Positions 1 to 9,910 of a stretch of DNA of 64,000 nucleotides are shown piece after piece. The position numbers and the translations under genes were made by a program. The DNA is from Holothuria scabra (taxonomy: Eukaryota; Echinodermata; Holothuroidea; Aspidochirotida; Holothuriidae), in assembly GCA_037179385.1 (NCBI GenBank), contig CM074187.1, positions 51,122,879 to 51,186,878 on the forward strand, given 5' to 3'. How positions within the stretch are numbered: the stretch's first letter is position 1; every line of letters starts with the position of its first letter. Under the pieces are notes generated by a model. The model was not told the DNA's origin. It saw only the letters and a list, made by a program, of their open reading frames with translations, and did no database searches.

Positions 1-279
1 CATACTTTAGTCCCTTCATTTGCATGGACAGACATTTATGAAATCATTTTCAACATGTTGCATGTAAGGCTTTAAATGTGTCAGCTACAGTAAGTATTCA
101 AAATACATCTTGATTTTATTCCTCACTGAACTGAACCCTTGGGCATCTCATTCAGGGTTGGTATGAAGTAACATTTTGTCAATTTATAGCCTCACCATTC
201 ATGAAACATGCCACATTACAAACCCAAATAAGACGTAAACTCCTCAAAACTCCCTGGTTAGGGACTCTATGAGGGATGA
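1..279. other. AT-rich unique-looking sequence, no gene seen
   Basis: No sustained reading frame, RNA gene or repeat structure was recognised here. Confidence 0.5.
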
Positions 280-398
280 TACCTACCTCCTATCACCTAT
301 TGTATACCATTTGTACCCATTCTTACCATCTGGCAAACCAATAACACCGTACCAACCCTACCAGCTGAGGGCTGGTATACAATAGGTGATAGGAGGTA
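280..398. repeat. Small foldback element
   Basis: Positions 284-309 are a perfect 26-base inverted match to 373-398, with about 60 bases between the arms. The right flank (GAGGAGTGAAATAGACT) resembles sequence next to similar motifs near 32885-32915, 43885-43915, 29590-29610 and 23460-23480. I infer a dispersed foldback/MITE family with short ends resembling GGTGATAGGAGGTA. No coding capacity. Confidence 0.7.
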
Positions 399-599
399 AT
401 TGAGGAGTGAAATAGACTCAACAGTTTCTGTATTAAGGGAATACCAAAACTCTGCTCACAAATAAGACAGATGTAACACAGCTCCTGACCATTGCTATGT
501 TTGCTGACGGTGGCTAACTTAGACGATACAGATATAGAGGTCGGAAGACCTGCATCCCCGAGGCGCCAAAGGTATAACCCCACCAGTAGGTTCCTGTTC

Positions 600-714
600 T
601 TTCATTTGACTAAATCCGGCAAATCCGACCGGAATTCCGGCCAGAATTTTGGTTAAAATCTGGCAAATCCGGTTCCGGCCAGATTTTAAAATACCAAATC
701 CGGTGCACCCCTAC
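600..714. mobile_element. Terminal fragment of a hAT-like element
   Basis: The segment has several CCGG-centred subrepeats and ends in GGTGCACCCCTA, which resembles hAT termini that read TAGGGGTGCACC on the other strand. No matching left end or 8-base target duplication was found nearby, so this is probably a truncated end. The call rests on terminal-motif resemblance only. Confidence 0.4.
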
Positions 715-2639
715 CTACACCATAAAAATAATGAGCAAAATTGACTCAAAAAAGAGTGTGTCAAATGACCACTACTTATGAGAGTGAATTTCACCCCAAG
801 GAGGGTGACAATTCACTCAAGTGATATAGTACGTCACACACATGGGATGGCTTTTCCCTTTAGGTGTGAATTTTCCCTCTACTCTGGGTGAAATTCATAA
901 TCACTACGAGAAGTCCCTGAGCACACATTTTTTTAGGAATAAACTTTGCTTTTTTGTTTTCAGAGTGTATCAGACTAGGGAGCCTGCCGTAAGTGGTGCT
1001 ACATGGTCATACTTTCATTACCTTGAAGAGGTACTTGTAATCTAGCATAGCTTAGGCTATTGGTTTGCTAACCCTCTTTAATAGTTGGGAATGTGTTATT
1101 TATTTACCTATACACCATAAATTCTACAACATGCTTACAGTACTTCAAATTTGAAACCTTCCTCTTTCTAATTCTCTTTACTTGAAAATAATTCAGTATA
1201 ATCAGAACTACGAGAATTTTTGTTCCAAAATTCATCTTTACAGCAATGCTGTGGGACACAGTGCACACGTCTTCATTCTTGAAATTCCATGATTCATTGT
1301 AATATATTCCTTTTTCTCATCCCATCCTTTTGCGTAATAAACACACAAACAAAATGTTGCAGAAATTAAGTCATATGATTTACAAAGGTAAAGCATAGAA
1401 AACATATGACTTAAAACCAATTAAAATTCAATTTCCACATCCTATACCTTTACTCAAGAAAAAAGCTGAGTAGGCCCTAGCTATTCCACTTCTTTTTTTA
1501 ATTTGGCAAATTTTTTTCCAAGAATTCCTCATGCAACTCATACCTGAAATTTTCACATAATGCTCTCCCCTTTCTCTATTCTTTCCTTCATTCCCCCTCC
1601 TCGCCCCATCTGATAGGAACAATCCCCCCTGATCCTATCCTTCAACAAAACTAAATACTTAAAGAAAACTGCATTTTTAATGTGAAACTGCAGCCAAACT
1701 ATACCATGTGAAACACAGTACACATCCCAGAGACAAACTGTAACTGATGGATACAACACTGCCTTACTGACAAGCCAATTAAACTGCCTTCCTTGAATCA
1801 ACTCCTAGCTTTTACTTACATTGTATTGCCATTTTTTGTGATAAATCTTTAAATAGTACCCACTTCTATTCATTGCCTGCTACTTTATTTGTTCAATCAT
1901 ACTATCATCAGCTTTTAAGTATTTTCAAGAGCTGGTAAATGAATGACACCAGGTTTTCTAGTTCGTGGGTATTTTGCATTCCTCTTTTGCACTAGAGTAC
2001 AGTGTTCTGTGCATTTCAAGTATGAACTGCCACTAGTCTTGCAGTCTGCAGTACTACTGTAGAATAATAAAAATTGCCTGTTGACAAAAAAAGGCAATAG
2101 AGGTTAAGAGAGACCAAACAATACCTGCTTTTAAATGAGTGCAAGAAGGTCGATTTACAAACAACTGCACAGCGAACTAACTACTGTTGGTACTGCTGTA
2201 CTAGGAAAAAGAAGTCTGATCCAAAAATACGAAAAACTTAAAATATTTTAGAATCATGCAGTTAAATCAATGTGATGAAATGTCAGAAAAGAGTCCATGA
2301 TTTATTCACTTGAAAAATATTTCAAAAATCTCGTCAAAGCTGTGTGTTCTATGACATACAAATGACAGTTTACAAGGTCCAATATGAGGAATGGACACTG
2401 ACAGATCACCTGATCACTACAACCATTTTTCAAGAGGAAAGTTATACTGCATCACACATTACTATAGAATATTGAAGGTTTTAGTATAATAAACACCATA
2501 TATTATAATCTAGACTCAGAGTGGAATTAACTGCAGGCTCCAACTGATACAGAGAGATCATAAGAAGGCCATTGGTCCATCTCTCATGCAAAAAAATTAC
2601 AAAAGTTTTTTCACTGCAAAACAATGACCAGTGTGGCAC
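715..2639. other. AT-rich sequence without recognised genes
   Basis: Only short chance frames are present. A small inverted repeat lies within it: TGAATTTCACCC at about 783-794 pairs with GGGTGAAATTCA at about 886-897. Nothing else was recognised. Confidence 0.5.
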
Positions 2640-2965
2640 TAGAACATACTGTACCCGACTTGGGGACATCCTTATGTTTCCACACCTCCTTGTTCCGACG
2701 TCTCTATGTTCCGACAAAGTATACTTTGGAGCCGACAAAAGTGTACTTTGGCGCCAACAAAAATGTACTTTGGTACCCACAAAGTGTACTTTGGCGCCGA
2801 CAAAATGAACTTTGGCGCCGATAATAATGTACTTTGCTGCTGACAATAATGTACTTAGGTGCTGATAAAAATATACTTTGGTACTGAAAAAGTGTACTTT
2901 GGCGCCGTTTTATCGGAACATAGAGATGTCGGAACATAGAGATGTTGAAACATAGAGATGTAACC
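2640..2965. repeat. Minisatellite (22-23 bp units) flanked by inverted repeats
   Basis: About nine degenerate units of 22-23 bp carry the core TGTACTTTGGCGCCGACAAA between about 2715 and 2905. On the left is TTCCGACGTCTCTATGTTCC; on the right are two copies of CGGAACATAGAGATGT, which is its inverse complement. The array is thus bracketed by inverted repeats, as in a minisatellite-bearing foldback or DNA element. Overlapping frames on both strands are repeat artefacts. Confidence 0.8.
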
Positions 2966-3250
2966 ATCAGACTTTGTGACAACTACATGTACATATGATA
3001 GAAACACCTATGAGAAACCCTATAAAGTTGCCAACTATGTACAGCCAACTTTAACAGTAGCAGCTGTCTGTTGGTCCCACTCGCTATTTTCTTGCATCAA
3101 CTAATGAAGTCCATCTTGTGTGGTAATTATTAGAAGGAAAAGTCGTAGATATCATTCGTCCAAGGAATATTATAACCATAATATGTGCATATCAGTTGAG
3201 TGTGGTAGGAAAGTGATCAGGTTATTGCATCCAGTGTGAGTTTTGTACAC

Positions 3251-3561
3251 TAAAAGGGCCAAACCTCTCACCCCAAACTACAATTTTGGGTACAGGGGTA
3301 CCAAAATTCTCAACTGGCTCAGCTCTTTGATTGACAGCTAATTCAAACAATGCGGAGTACCAAAGCTTACATTACACAGCATGAATTGAACTGAAAGTGA
3401 TTTGATTATATAAATTGGGTTTTTCTATTCTCACCTTGAAGCAATAAACTGAGATTGTATCTGGATGAGGATAAATTTCAGACAATTGTGGGAGGGGCTT
3501 AAGTAAGAAGGTTAGAATAGGAGAATTGGTACTGTTTGGGGTGAGAGAACTGGGCCTTTAA
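3251..3561. mobile_element. MITE with AAAGGGCC-type inverted ends (copy 1)
   Basis: The left end reads TAAAAGGGCC...CTCTCACCCCAAAC. The right end is its near inverse complement, GTTTGGGGTGAGAGAACTGG followed by GCCTTTAA. The interior is about 310 bp, non-coding, and recurs at 22467-22751 and, more diverged, at 56529-56823. A non-autonomous DNA transposon is the simplest reading. Its superfamily is not clear. Confidence 0.75.
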
Positions 3562-4465
3562 GTCAACATAGAAAACCTCCAAGGGACCCCCAATAAATGG
3601 GTTTGACCTGCATTTGAACACACAAACATGCTGACCTGCCAAACCCTTTGGAAAACCCCTTCACTTACAGCTCCCAAAGTTGACAATCCACCAACTGACA
3701 AAAATGGCAAAATACACTACAGACTTTATACAAAAAGGAACCTAAAAATACTCTGTGATGGCATCATTGCTTTTAAAAAGTACCCATGTTCATGTCCAAT
3801 CCAAAAATGGAAACAAAGTGTGTTAGAAGAAAATCATTTATCTAACTGGACAGCATTGGCGGTTGTACACAGGAAAGATAAGTGACCTGGCAAGAATTGC
3901 AAGTTAGATAAATGACTCTGCCCTAAGTGAAAGGCAGCCAAAATACTGTGCTACAATGCACAACCCAAACAGTTTGTAAGCAACAAACTTCACACATTAA
4001 CTACCACAGTCCAGAGAAAGAGAACATTTGGGCAACCCTCACAGAACTGAAAGTGAAGTTATCTTTCCTCTCATTTTCCTGCCTATTGCAAATGAGTAAT
4101 TACCATGCAGACAGTGGTAAATTACTGCTAGCTCTGTGTCTGCCATCCTTACAACTTTTGTACTTTCAAATTGGGCAAAATATAAACAGTGCAGTATTTC
4201 CTTACATTTCAATGATGCTCAAGTTATGAAATATTTGCAAGATATGAGGCAGTAACATATTTATAATACTTAGTGAAGGCAGAAAATGTGCATGATTATT
4301 TTGAATATGAACTCTTCTGGATACACCTAACAGTATTCAGTTCTGATGACATTTCTTATCAGCACTTCAATTATCAGCACTTCAAACATAAAGTGACGTG
4401 CAGATATCAAGTTACATATGCTGCACTGTATCATTTGGATAAAGTTCTTTCTTGCTCAATTTACC
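3562..4465. other. No gene recognised
   Basis: Short frames (for example 3628-3885 and 3927-4229 on the plus strand) have no recognisable domain or splice context, and I do not support them as genes. Confidence 0.4.
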
Positions 4466-4770
4466 CAAAAACCTACCTTGGTTTGTGAACCTAATAGTCC
4501 TACTTACCTGACCTCGCCTATAGCTACTACTGGACAGTCCATCTATCATGGAATGATCACTGGCGATGAAACTGGTGGTGCTATGCCATGTAAAAAAACA
4601 GAGCTAAGAAATCCAAGATGTTGACCATTTCACTGGCGATGAAACACGGGCGAGTTAGGATAGTGTTTGCCAGGAGGTGGAATAGCAACACAGTTTCATC
4701 GCCAGTGGTCATTTCGCTATAGAGGAACTGTCCAGTATAGGCACGTATAGGGGAGTAAGTACTGTAGGAG
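4466..4770. mobile_element. Foldback/MITE with nested inverted repeats
   Basis: The outer parts are partly inverse: CTACTTACCTGACC and GGACAGTCC on the left, GGACTGTCC-like and GGGGAGTAAGTA on the right. An inner pair CACTGGCGATGAAAC (about 4558) and GTTTCATCGCCAGTG (about 4693) is nearly perfect. The left flank (ACCTACCTTG.TTTGTGAACC) recurs at 23228 in a second diverged copy, and a third likely relative lies at 29480-29610. No coding capacity. Confidence 0.6.
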
Positions 4771-4976
4771 AGTTATAGGTTTGGGGGCCACAAACTGCAC
4801 AACCATCAAGGGTCAAGGAAGGGGAGAAATTAGGATGGGTCGAGGGGAGGTAAGATAACAACCAGTCACAACAGAGGTGCCACGATGATCTCTGTACTAT
4901 GCCTTGCTTCAATCAAAGTAGGCACATAAGACTTTGGGTTTATTCTTGGTTGTTTTCTGATAGGTAGGCAGGGATT

Positions 4977-5300
4977 CTGTAAGAAACACAAAAAGGGGGG
5001 AAGGGTCAATCACCCTTAAATGGCATGTCCAAATTGACGGCTCTCCTAGGGTTAAGTTACAAGTGGGTTCATGGGGACAAAAGCTTGCTTCAAGGAAGAC
5101 CATGTAAGGTGCAATTTGCAGGGTTTTAAGGCCATACTTCTCCGTTAGTTCAACCATTACTGCAAAAGTGTCATCTTTTTAGAAACCAACATTCTGACAA
5201 TTTTGTCATTTTTATGGAAATAAAAAGGGGGATTTTATCCACCTTCTTTAGGAAAGGGGGAGGGGACAAATCACCCTTTTTTCCCCTCTGCTGGAAGCAC
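4977..5300. repeat. Dispersed repeat family, copy 1
   Basis: This shares an ordered series of blocks with 17100-17440 in the same orientation: GGGGACAAAAGCTTGCTTCA, CTGCAAAAGTGTC, GAAACCAA, and a G-rich block followed by GGACAAATC. The copies are well diverged, so this is an old interspersed repeat of unknown class. Confidence 0.65.
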
Positions 5301-6373
5301 TGGTAGAATACAAAGGCTATTTAGCTTTTTAAAGAATTCATTTTTTTTTTAAGGGTGACAAGGCTGTTGCCAAAATATGAAGGCCATGTGACTAACTTGT
5401 CTTTGAATTATTTTAAAACCTGAAACAGACAGACATATAGCCATAAAATGTCTTATGAGTGAAACAAATTACTCAGCCAAAATACTTTAAGTTTAAACCC
5501 ATACGGGCATCACATAGAAATACTGTAACTTTCTGCAGTCCTTCCTTGCAGTTAACACACAATTTATTGATCTGTAATAACATTTCTGCCTAAAGGTAGT
5601 AAAATTCTTCCTGATATTTTTCATTTCACCAGGTTACCACACAAACTTCCTTTCCAGCCTCCCTGGAAGCATGACTGATGCTGAACTACCTGAAGGTTTT
5701 CCCTGTTTCCATCCCCCTAAGTAGTAACCCAGTCTCTCAACAAAACACACATATTTAATCTATATGCCATATACTGCACAACTGCCAGTCTTATGAGGCC
5801 CGAGATCAATCCATCCTCCTAAGAAAACTATTCACACTTAATCCTCCGCATGCAAACAGCAGACAAAATTTACTTCCCTTCATCACTAAAATGGCAGAGG
5901 TAGTCTAAACAATAAAATAGATTTACCTGATTTTATTCCACAAAGGTGATATCCATCTACAGAAATTGAATGGACCTTTCTTTACTTAGAGGTAATGGGA
6001 ATGCAGTAAATCTTGTTGGCAATATTGGTCAACTGTATGGCCTACTGTACACTCAAAGTACAGCAGAAATATTGTACTATTGCTTGGTAGAACTAATGAA
6101 GAAATTGTGATGTGTTATTAGTACAAAGTAAATGAAGTGACTCAAATGTCCTAAGTATCTGGTACTAAGTTATAAAAAATATTTTTTTTTTCTTTTTCTT
6201 GCTCAGCAAGTTTGTCAACTCTGTCAAGCAACTGTATTATTACTGTAATTGGTCATTATGACACTGATAGGATAGAAGCCACTGTTATGAACAGTGGTCC
6301 ACTTTATGCAGACAATAATAGGCCTGGAGACACCATAGTGGAGAAAATTCAAAGTTGATGCAGTGATATTGTA
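5301..6373. other. No gene recognised
   Basis: AT-rich sequence with homopolymer tracts and no sustained frame or structured repeat. Confidence 0.4.
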
Positions 6374-6440
6374 TGGTATGGCATGCCAAAAGGCTCACCA
6401 AATATGATGTTCTAAAAATACACGTTTCATGTACTAAAAT
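6374..6440. mobile_element. Left end of a foldback element, split by the DIRS insertion
   Basis: This 67-base piece carries GCCAAAAGGCTCACC and is the inverse complement, with few mismatches, of 13681-13750. It is the outer tip of a foldback element whose remainder continues at 12977. The DIRS element begins directly after ACTAAAAT. Confidence 0.85.
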
Positions 6441-6476
6441 CCCCCCACCTTCCTGGTGGGTGTATTCACGAGCGAC

Positions 6477-6603
6477 TATACTTACCCCTTGCTACATCTT
6501 AATTGCATATTACCCGCGCCCCGCGCGCTACTCGGAAAAGTTCTAGCACCGCGCCCTCTCTCTCTTCGCCCCGCACAACTAGACGATCGTCCTCATCACC
6601 CTG
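6477..6603. repeat. DIRS inverted terminal repeat, left (element 3' side)
   Basis: This matches the inverse complement of about 12838-12960 almost base for base, apart from a short CT-repeat indel near 6556-6562. It contains the GC-rich block CCCGCGCCCCGCGCGCTACT. The outermost 36 bases of the left end (6441-6476) differ from the right end and include a small hairpin, CCCACC.....GGTGGG. Confidence 0.95.
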
Positions 6604-6923
6604 GAGCGCAAGGCGAGGAGGTTATCCCCGCGAACACTTACCAGAGTGAGCGGCCAGAAGCAACCCAAGAGACCGGAGGGACCATGGAGCACTTCCGAAC
6701 CAGGGCCGCCCAACCGCAGCCAGGAGGTGTCGTGAAGACAAATTTGGCCCCGAATTTGCCCCCGCCCGAAGACCCAAACCGAATCCTCACGAGGTCCGAG
6801 GGCACTGAACACTATGTACAACAAGAGGAGCAATAGTATTCACATATCTACATCTGTTATGTACACATAGGAGTATATACAGATAAAACCGCCCCCGGCC
6901 CCTACGGGGGAGGGCTGGAGGGA

Positions 6924-7029
6924 ATGTAGCAAGGGGTAAGTATAGTCGCTCGTGAATACACCCACCAGGAAGGTGGGGGGAATTCACATCGCTGACATAT
7001 ACTTACCCCTTGCTACATCTTAATTGCAT
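6924..7029. repeat. DIRS internal complementary region
   Basis: Positions 6924-6980 are a perfect inverse complement of the left terminus (6441-6497). Positions 6981-7029 are a perfect inverse complement of the right terminus (12928-12976). The two halves abut exactly, so the region is a complementary record of both element ends joined head to tail. In DIRS1-group models this splint helps complete the termini and form a circular intermediate. It also fixes the element boundaries to within a few bases. Confidence 0.95.
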
Positions 7030-8012
7030 TAGAGTGACACCGAGCAGTTGGTGGGGGGAGCCTGGGGGGCGCCCAAGGCCGCCCGACCGAATGCCGCCTC
7101 TGCCGACAGAGTATCCGATAGGTAACAGGCGACAAAGGACGTGGGAGTCTTCCTGGCAGCCGCTTTAAGGATATCCTCGATTGGCACGCCCGCGAAGAGA
7201 GCCCTCGATGCCGCCTGGCCTCGGACCTCATGTGCCGGGACCCTTTCATGAGTATGCGGTTGGATGACCTCGGACAGCCAAAGGGAGATGGTGTCCTTAG
7301 AGGCCGCCTTGTGCGGCCTCCTCGTTAGGACGAACAGCCTCTGGGAGGCCCTGAGGTCCTTGGTCCGGTGCAGGTACCACTTAAGGGCCCTGACCGGGCA
7401 CCACCTCTTGTCCTCCCGTATGGAGGATGCTGTCCCAATCTCTGGGATGAAGACATCCCCCGGGAGGAAGTCCAAGGTCTGGTTCTTGGCAAGAAACCCG
7501 GGGTCCGGAATAAGACGGACTCCGTGGTTCTCGAACCGAATATGGCCCGGCTTGACAGAGAGTGCCTGCAGGCAGCTCCTCCTTCGAGCCGAGGCCACCG
7601 CTACCAGGAACAGGGTCTTGCGAGTCAAAAGCTCAAGGGGGGCTGAGTGGAGCGGTTCGAAGGGCTCCGCCGCGAGGGCCCGCAGCACTCCATTGATGGA
7701 CCTCAAAGGTGCAAGGGGTCGCACCACAGGTCTGGAATTGCTCATCCCCCTGAGCAGCTGGTGGAGAGCCTCACTTGACCCCACCGAGGAGCCATCAGAA
7801 AAACCCTGATGGACCGCGGCAATGGCCGAGCGGTAGTTCTTGATGGTGTTGACCTGCTTGCCCTCGTCAAAGAGGGCCATCAAGAACTCCGAGACCCGCG
7901 CAAGAGACGCCGAACATGGAGAAGTCTCATTCCTTGCGCACCACTCCCCGAACCTTGCCAATCTAGAATTGTAAGTTCGTTGAGTGGCGGGTCTCCTTGC
8001 TCCCGCTGCCAT
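7029..8012 (-). CDS. Tyrosine recombinase of the DIRS element
   Basis: From the ATG at 8012 the frame encodes 327 residues and is uninterrupted to its stop at 7029. A SAM-like N-terminal region (QRTYNSRLARF, then KNYRSAIAAVH near residue 60) precedes the catalytic core. The core shows arginine in SARRRS (about 143-145), the H-x-x-R box HEVRG (261-264) and the likely nucleophile tyrosine in FVACYL (297). That R...HxxR...Y order is the hallmark of lambda-type recombinases and of DIRS ORF3. The frame continues upstream to 9227, but that part mostly reads RNase H and then out-of-frame sequence, so I chose the internal ATG. It overlaps the end of the RT/RNase H ORF, as is usual in DIRS elements. 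It is the best preserved ORF of the element. Confidence 0.85.
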   Translation of the reverse strand: MAAGARRPATQRTYNSRLARFGEWCARNETSPCSASLARVSEFLMALFDEGKQVNTIKNYRSAIAAVHQGFSDGSSVGSSEALHQLLRGMSNSRPVVRPLAPLRSINGVLRALAAEPFEPLHSAPLELLTRKTLFLVAVASARRRSCLQALSVKPGHIRFENHGVRLIPDPGFLAKNQTLDFLPGDVFIPEIGTASSIREDKRWCPVRALKWYLHRTKDLRASQRLFVLTRRPHKAASKDTISLWLSEVIQPHTHERVPAHEVRGQAASRALFAGVPIEDILKAAARKTPTSFVACYLSDTLSAEAAFGRAALGAPQAPPTNCSVSL

Positions 8013-9858
8013 AGAGGCAACGTTGTCAGGAAGTCCCTGTGCTCGGAAGGAATTACTGACAGCCTCCAGGCAGTCAAGTGCAGATCCTGTACCCGTGGGT
8101 GAAGGACCCTGCCCCGGTCCTGGGAGACCAGGTCTGGGGCCGGGGGAAACACCAGCAGGTGGAGGAGGAGTGGGAACCACGGTTGCCTGGGCCATAATGG
8201 GGCCACCAGCAACACCCGGGTCCGAGACGCTCTGATCTTGAGCAGGACCCTGTGGAGTATCGTGAAGGGCGGGAATGCGTAAGCGTCCATGCCATCCCAA
8301 GGGATTGCCATGGCATCCACTGCCCACGCCCGAGGGTGGAACACCCTTGAGCAGAAGGTGGGAAGCTTTGCGTTCTCCGCCGTGGCGAACAGGTCCAGGT
8401 TGGGCCGATGGAACTGTGTGAACAGCCAAGTGGCCCACCTGGTCGCCAACTCCCTCTCCCCCTGACTCGCGCGGCCTCTGGACAGTGCATCCGCGAGCGT
8501 GTTGCCTCTTCCCGCCACGTGGGACGCCCTGAGGGAGATGTCGTGGCTCTGGCACCATAGGAGGAGAGACCACACCTTCAGGCAGAGCTGGGGGGGAACG
8601 AGTCCCACCCTGCCTGTTGATGTACGCTACCACGGTAGTGTTGTCCGAGAAGACCGCCACGCACTTGCCCTGCACATGATCTCGGAGGGCCCTTACGGCC
8701 CTTGCCACTGCCTCGAGCTCCAGCACGTTTATGTGGAGCCGGGCCTCCTCCTCTGACCACACCCCTGCGAGGGTCCTGCTTTCACAGAAGGCTCCCCAGC
8801 CCGACAACGAAGCGTCGGTAGTGACAGCGAGACTGGGGCGAAAGGTTCCGAAAGGAACCCACTCGAGGAGGTTGGCGTCGCAGGTCCACCACCGAAGATG
8901 GGGTTGGACGTGCTCGGCCAGAGGGACCGGAGCCAGAAGGTCTCTGGATGCCGGTCGGAAGTGGGAGAGGAGGTGGAACTGCAGTGGTCTCATGCGCAGG
9001 CGGCAAAGGGGACCACGTCTACTAGACTTGCTAGGAGGCCTAGAATCCGGAGCCAAGCCTTTGCTGGACTCACCGGAGCCCCCAGAAGGCTGGTAACCGC
9101 GTCCTTGAGGGCCTGAACCCTCTCTGCAGAGGGATAGGCCCGACCTCCTACCAAGTCCAGACGTGCCCCCAGATACTGGAGCGACCTTGCTGGGGTGGGA
9201 TGCGACTTCTCCCAGTTGATCACCCAACCTGACTGTTGCAGGAGTGAGACTGTTTCCCCGACGTTCGCCCTCGCCTGATCCTCCGAGTCTCCCAGGACGG
9301 GCCAGTCGTCCAGGTAGGCGTAGAGCAGAATACCGCGTCGCCGAAGCTCGGCAACTACTGCTCCTGCCACCCTGGTGAAGACTCGAGGGGATGTCGAGAG
9401 GCCAAAGGGGAGTGCCGTGAACTTGAACGACTCTCCCCTATACTCGTAGGCGAGGAATCTCTGCGACGCCGGGGCGACTGGGATGTGAAGATATGCATCC
9501 TTGAGGCAGAGGGTCGCCGCCCACATCCCGACCCGCAGAGCCGGGATAATCACCGCGAGGGTCTCCATGCGGAACCTCCGCGGCCGGATGTAGGCGGCGT
9601 TCAACGGCCTCAGGTTGAGGATTGGCCTCCAGGAGCCGTTCTTCTTCGGGGCCAGGAAGAAGGACGAGAGGAAGAGGGGGCCCTCCTCTCCAGTCGTCTT
9701 GCTACAGTGCCCTTGTTTAGCAGGGCGCGCATTTCTTCCTCTAGAACCCGACGAAGTGCCGGATCGGTGGGGGTTGGAGTGGCTCGACCCCCACCCCCAC
9801 AGGGGGTGGGGCCGTGAATTCCAGCTGGTACCCGAAGGTAACGACGCTTACCACCCAC
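7880..9858 (-). pseudogene. Frameshifted RT / RNase H / methyltransferase-like ORF of the DIRS element
   Basis: Reverse transcriptase is clear in 9604-8990: LKDAYLHIP, ALPFGLSTSP and the catalytic box YAYLDDW. RNase H follows with TTDASLSGWGA, INVLELEAV and VFSDNTT, then HVAGRGNTLADALSRG. Next come DLFATAEN and AYAFPPF, in the position where DIRS elements carry a methyltransferase-like domain. The reading frame is broken. One shift at about 9690-9700 separates the N-terminal part from the RT core. A one-base loss near 9004 moves RNase H into another frame, and a seven-base C run (minus strand) near 8587-8593 moves it back. The last two indels compensate each other. Normally this polyprotein copies the element RNA into DNA; this copy could not make it intact. 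Confidence 0.85.
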
Positions 9859-9910
9859 CGATCCGGGCAGAATGCCTCCCAGAGGCCGGCGAAGAGCCTC
9901 AACCTCCCCC

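Noticed and set aside
6456..6836. Plus-strand open frame at the DIRS left end
   Set aside because: It spans the terminal repeat and untranslated region, has no similarity to any DIRS protein, and runs opposite to the element.
7264..8102. Plus-strand open frames inside the DIRS element
   Set aside because: They lie antisense to the recombinase and RT ORFs, have no domain, and are explained by high GC content.
7029..9227. A single 732-residue open frame on the minus strand
   Set aside because: It reads RNase H in its first part, then out-of-frame sequence where the neighbouring frame carries the real RNase H end and methyltransferase-like region, and finally the recombinase. It is a chance fusion of frames in GC-rich DNA, so I annotated the recombinase alone.
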